A stretch of 64,000 nt of DNA from Microbacterium ureisolvens. Its GTDB lineage: Bacteria > Actinomycetota > Actinomycetes > Actinomycetales > Microbacteriaceae. Below the pieces are notes generated by a model. That model saw nothing but the letters and a program-made list of their open reading frames with translations. It was not told the DNA's origin and did not search any database. The position numbers and the translations under genes were made by a program. Positions 63,978 through 64,000 of the stretch are shown here, in pieces (positions within the stretch are counted from its first letter, which is position 1; the number at the start of each line of letters is the position of its first letter). The stretch is taken from the NCBI RefSeq assembly GCF_019511645.1, contig NZ_JAEUAX010000002.1, forward strand, positions 475,442-539,441, in the 5' to 3' direction.

Positions 63978-64000
63978 CGACGGGGGGGACGGGGCGGACG

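Overview
The window is about 70% G+C, densely coded DNA from an actinobacterium, most likely Microbacterium or a close relative in Microbacteriaceae. This placement is an inference from gene content (dnaK-grpE-dnaJ-hspR operon under HAIR operators, DUF7144 and GAP/Sap family membrane proteins, a small type III polyketide synthase cluster, XdhABC), from codon use and from many leaderless-type starts. I see no rRNA, tRNA, insertion sequence, prophage or CRISPR array.

Layout. 1-4.4 kb: end of an ABC exporter (ATPase plus ABC-2 permease), a ZIP-type transporter, glucose-6-phosphate dehydrogenase and a VOC protein. 4.5-10.4 kb: purine catabolism (xdhA-xdhB-xdhC, a guanine deaminase-like protein, and RraA). 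10.4-12.5 kb: an ArsR-like regulator divergent from an MFS exporter, with two matching operators between them. 12.5-16.6 kb: type III PKS, methyltransferase and flavoprotein, facing a UbiA prenyltransferase; probably phenolic lipid or quinone synthesis. 16.7-23.3 kb: nitroreductase, a ClpB without N-domain, SulP, DUF7144, a GlxA-type AraC regulator and a divergent 38-residue protein. 23.4-26.7 kb: two GT4 glycosyltransferases and an unknown protein. 26.8-33.6 kb: a sulfatase module (GAP protein, formylglycine-generating enzyme, HAD hydrolase, large arylsulfatase, SulP). 33.8-39.3 kb: cardiolipin synthase, a DUF559 endonuclease-like protein surrounded by palindromic elements, an AI-2E family protein and a SHOCT-DUF6325-SHOCT operon. 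39.4-45.9 kb: potassium channel, CLC channel, DUF998, a second AI-2E family protein, DUF2252, MmcQ. 46-49.3 kb: a large LPXTG adhesin. 49.4-53.6 kb: the dnaK operon with its repressor gene hspR. 53.7-64 kb: cation:proton antiporter with TrkA-C subunit, two MFS proteins, a vWA/solute-binding protein, and two divergent His-rich MarR-like regulators.

Working together. HspR, encoded at the end of the dnaK operon, probably controls both dnaK and clpB, since both promoters carry HAIR operators in the same position relative to the -10 box. The formylglycine-generating enzyme should mature the sulfatase encoded 1.1 kb downstream. XdhABC and the deaminase fit a guanine/hypoxanthine to urate route.

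The most unusual signals are outside the genes. (1) An 80-bp intergenic element with CCTCANNTGAGG palindromes at both ends occurs five times with 68-69 bp between the palindromes; three copies surround the DUF559 gene. (2) Two sequence-unrelated element families share its plan: two direct half-sites 18-20 bp apart, then the same in inverted orientation. (3) The 9-mer GGATGCTGC occurs about 30 times (counted by eye) in genes and in terminator stems, much like a DNA uptake sequence. (4) At least a dozen genes start 5-7 nt after a TANNNT box with no Shine-Dalgarno, pointing to widespread leaderless mRNAs.
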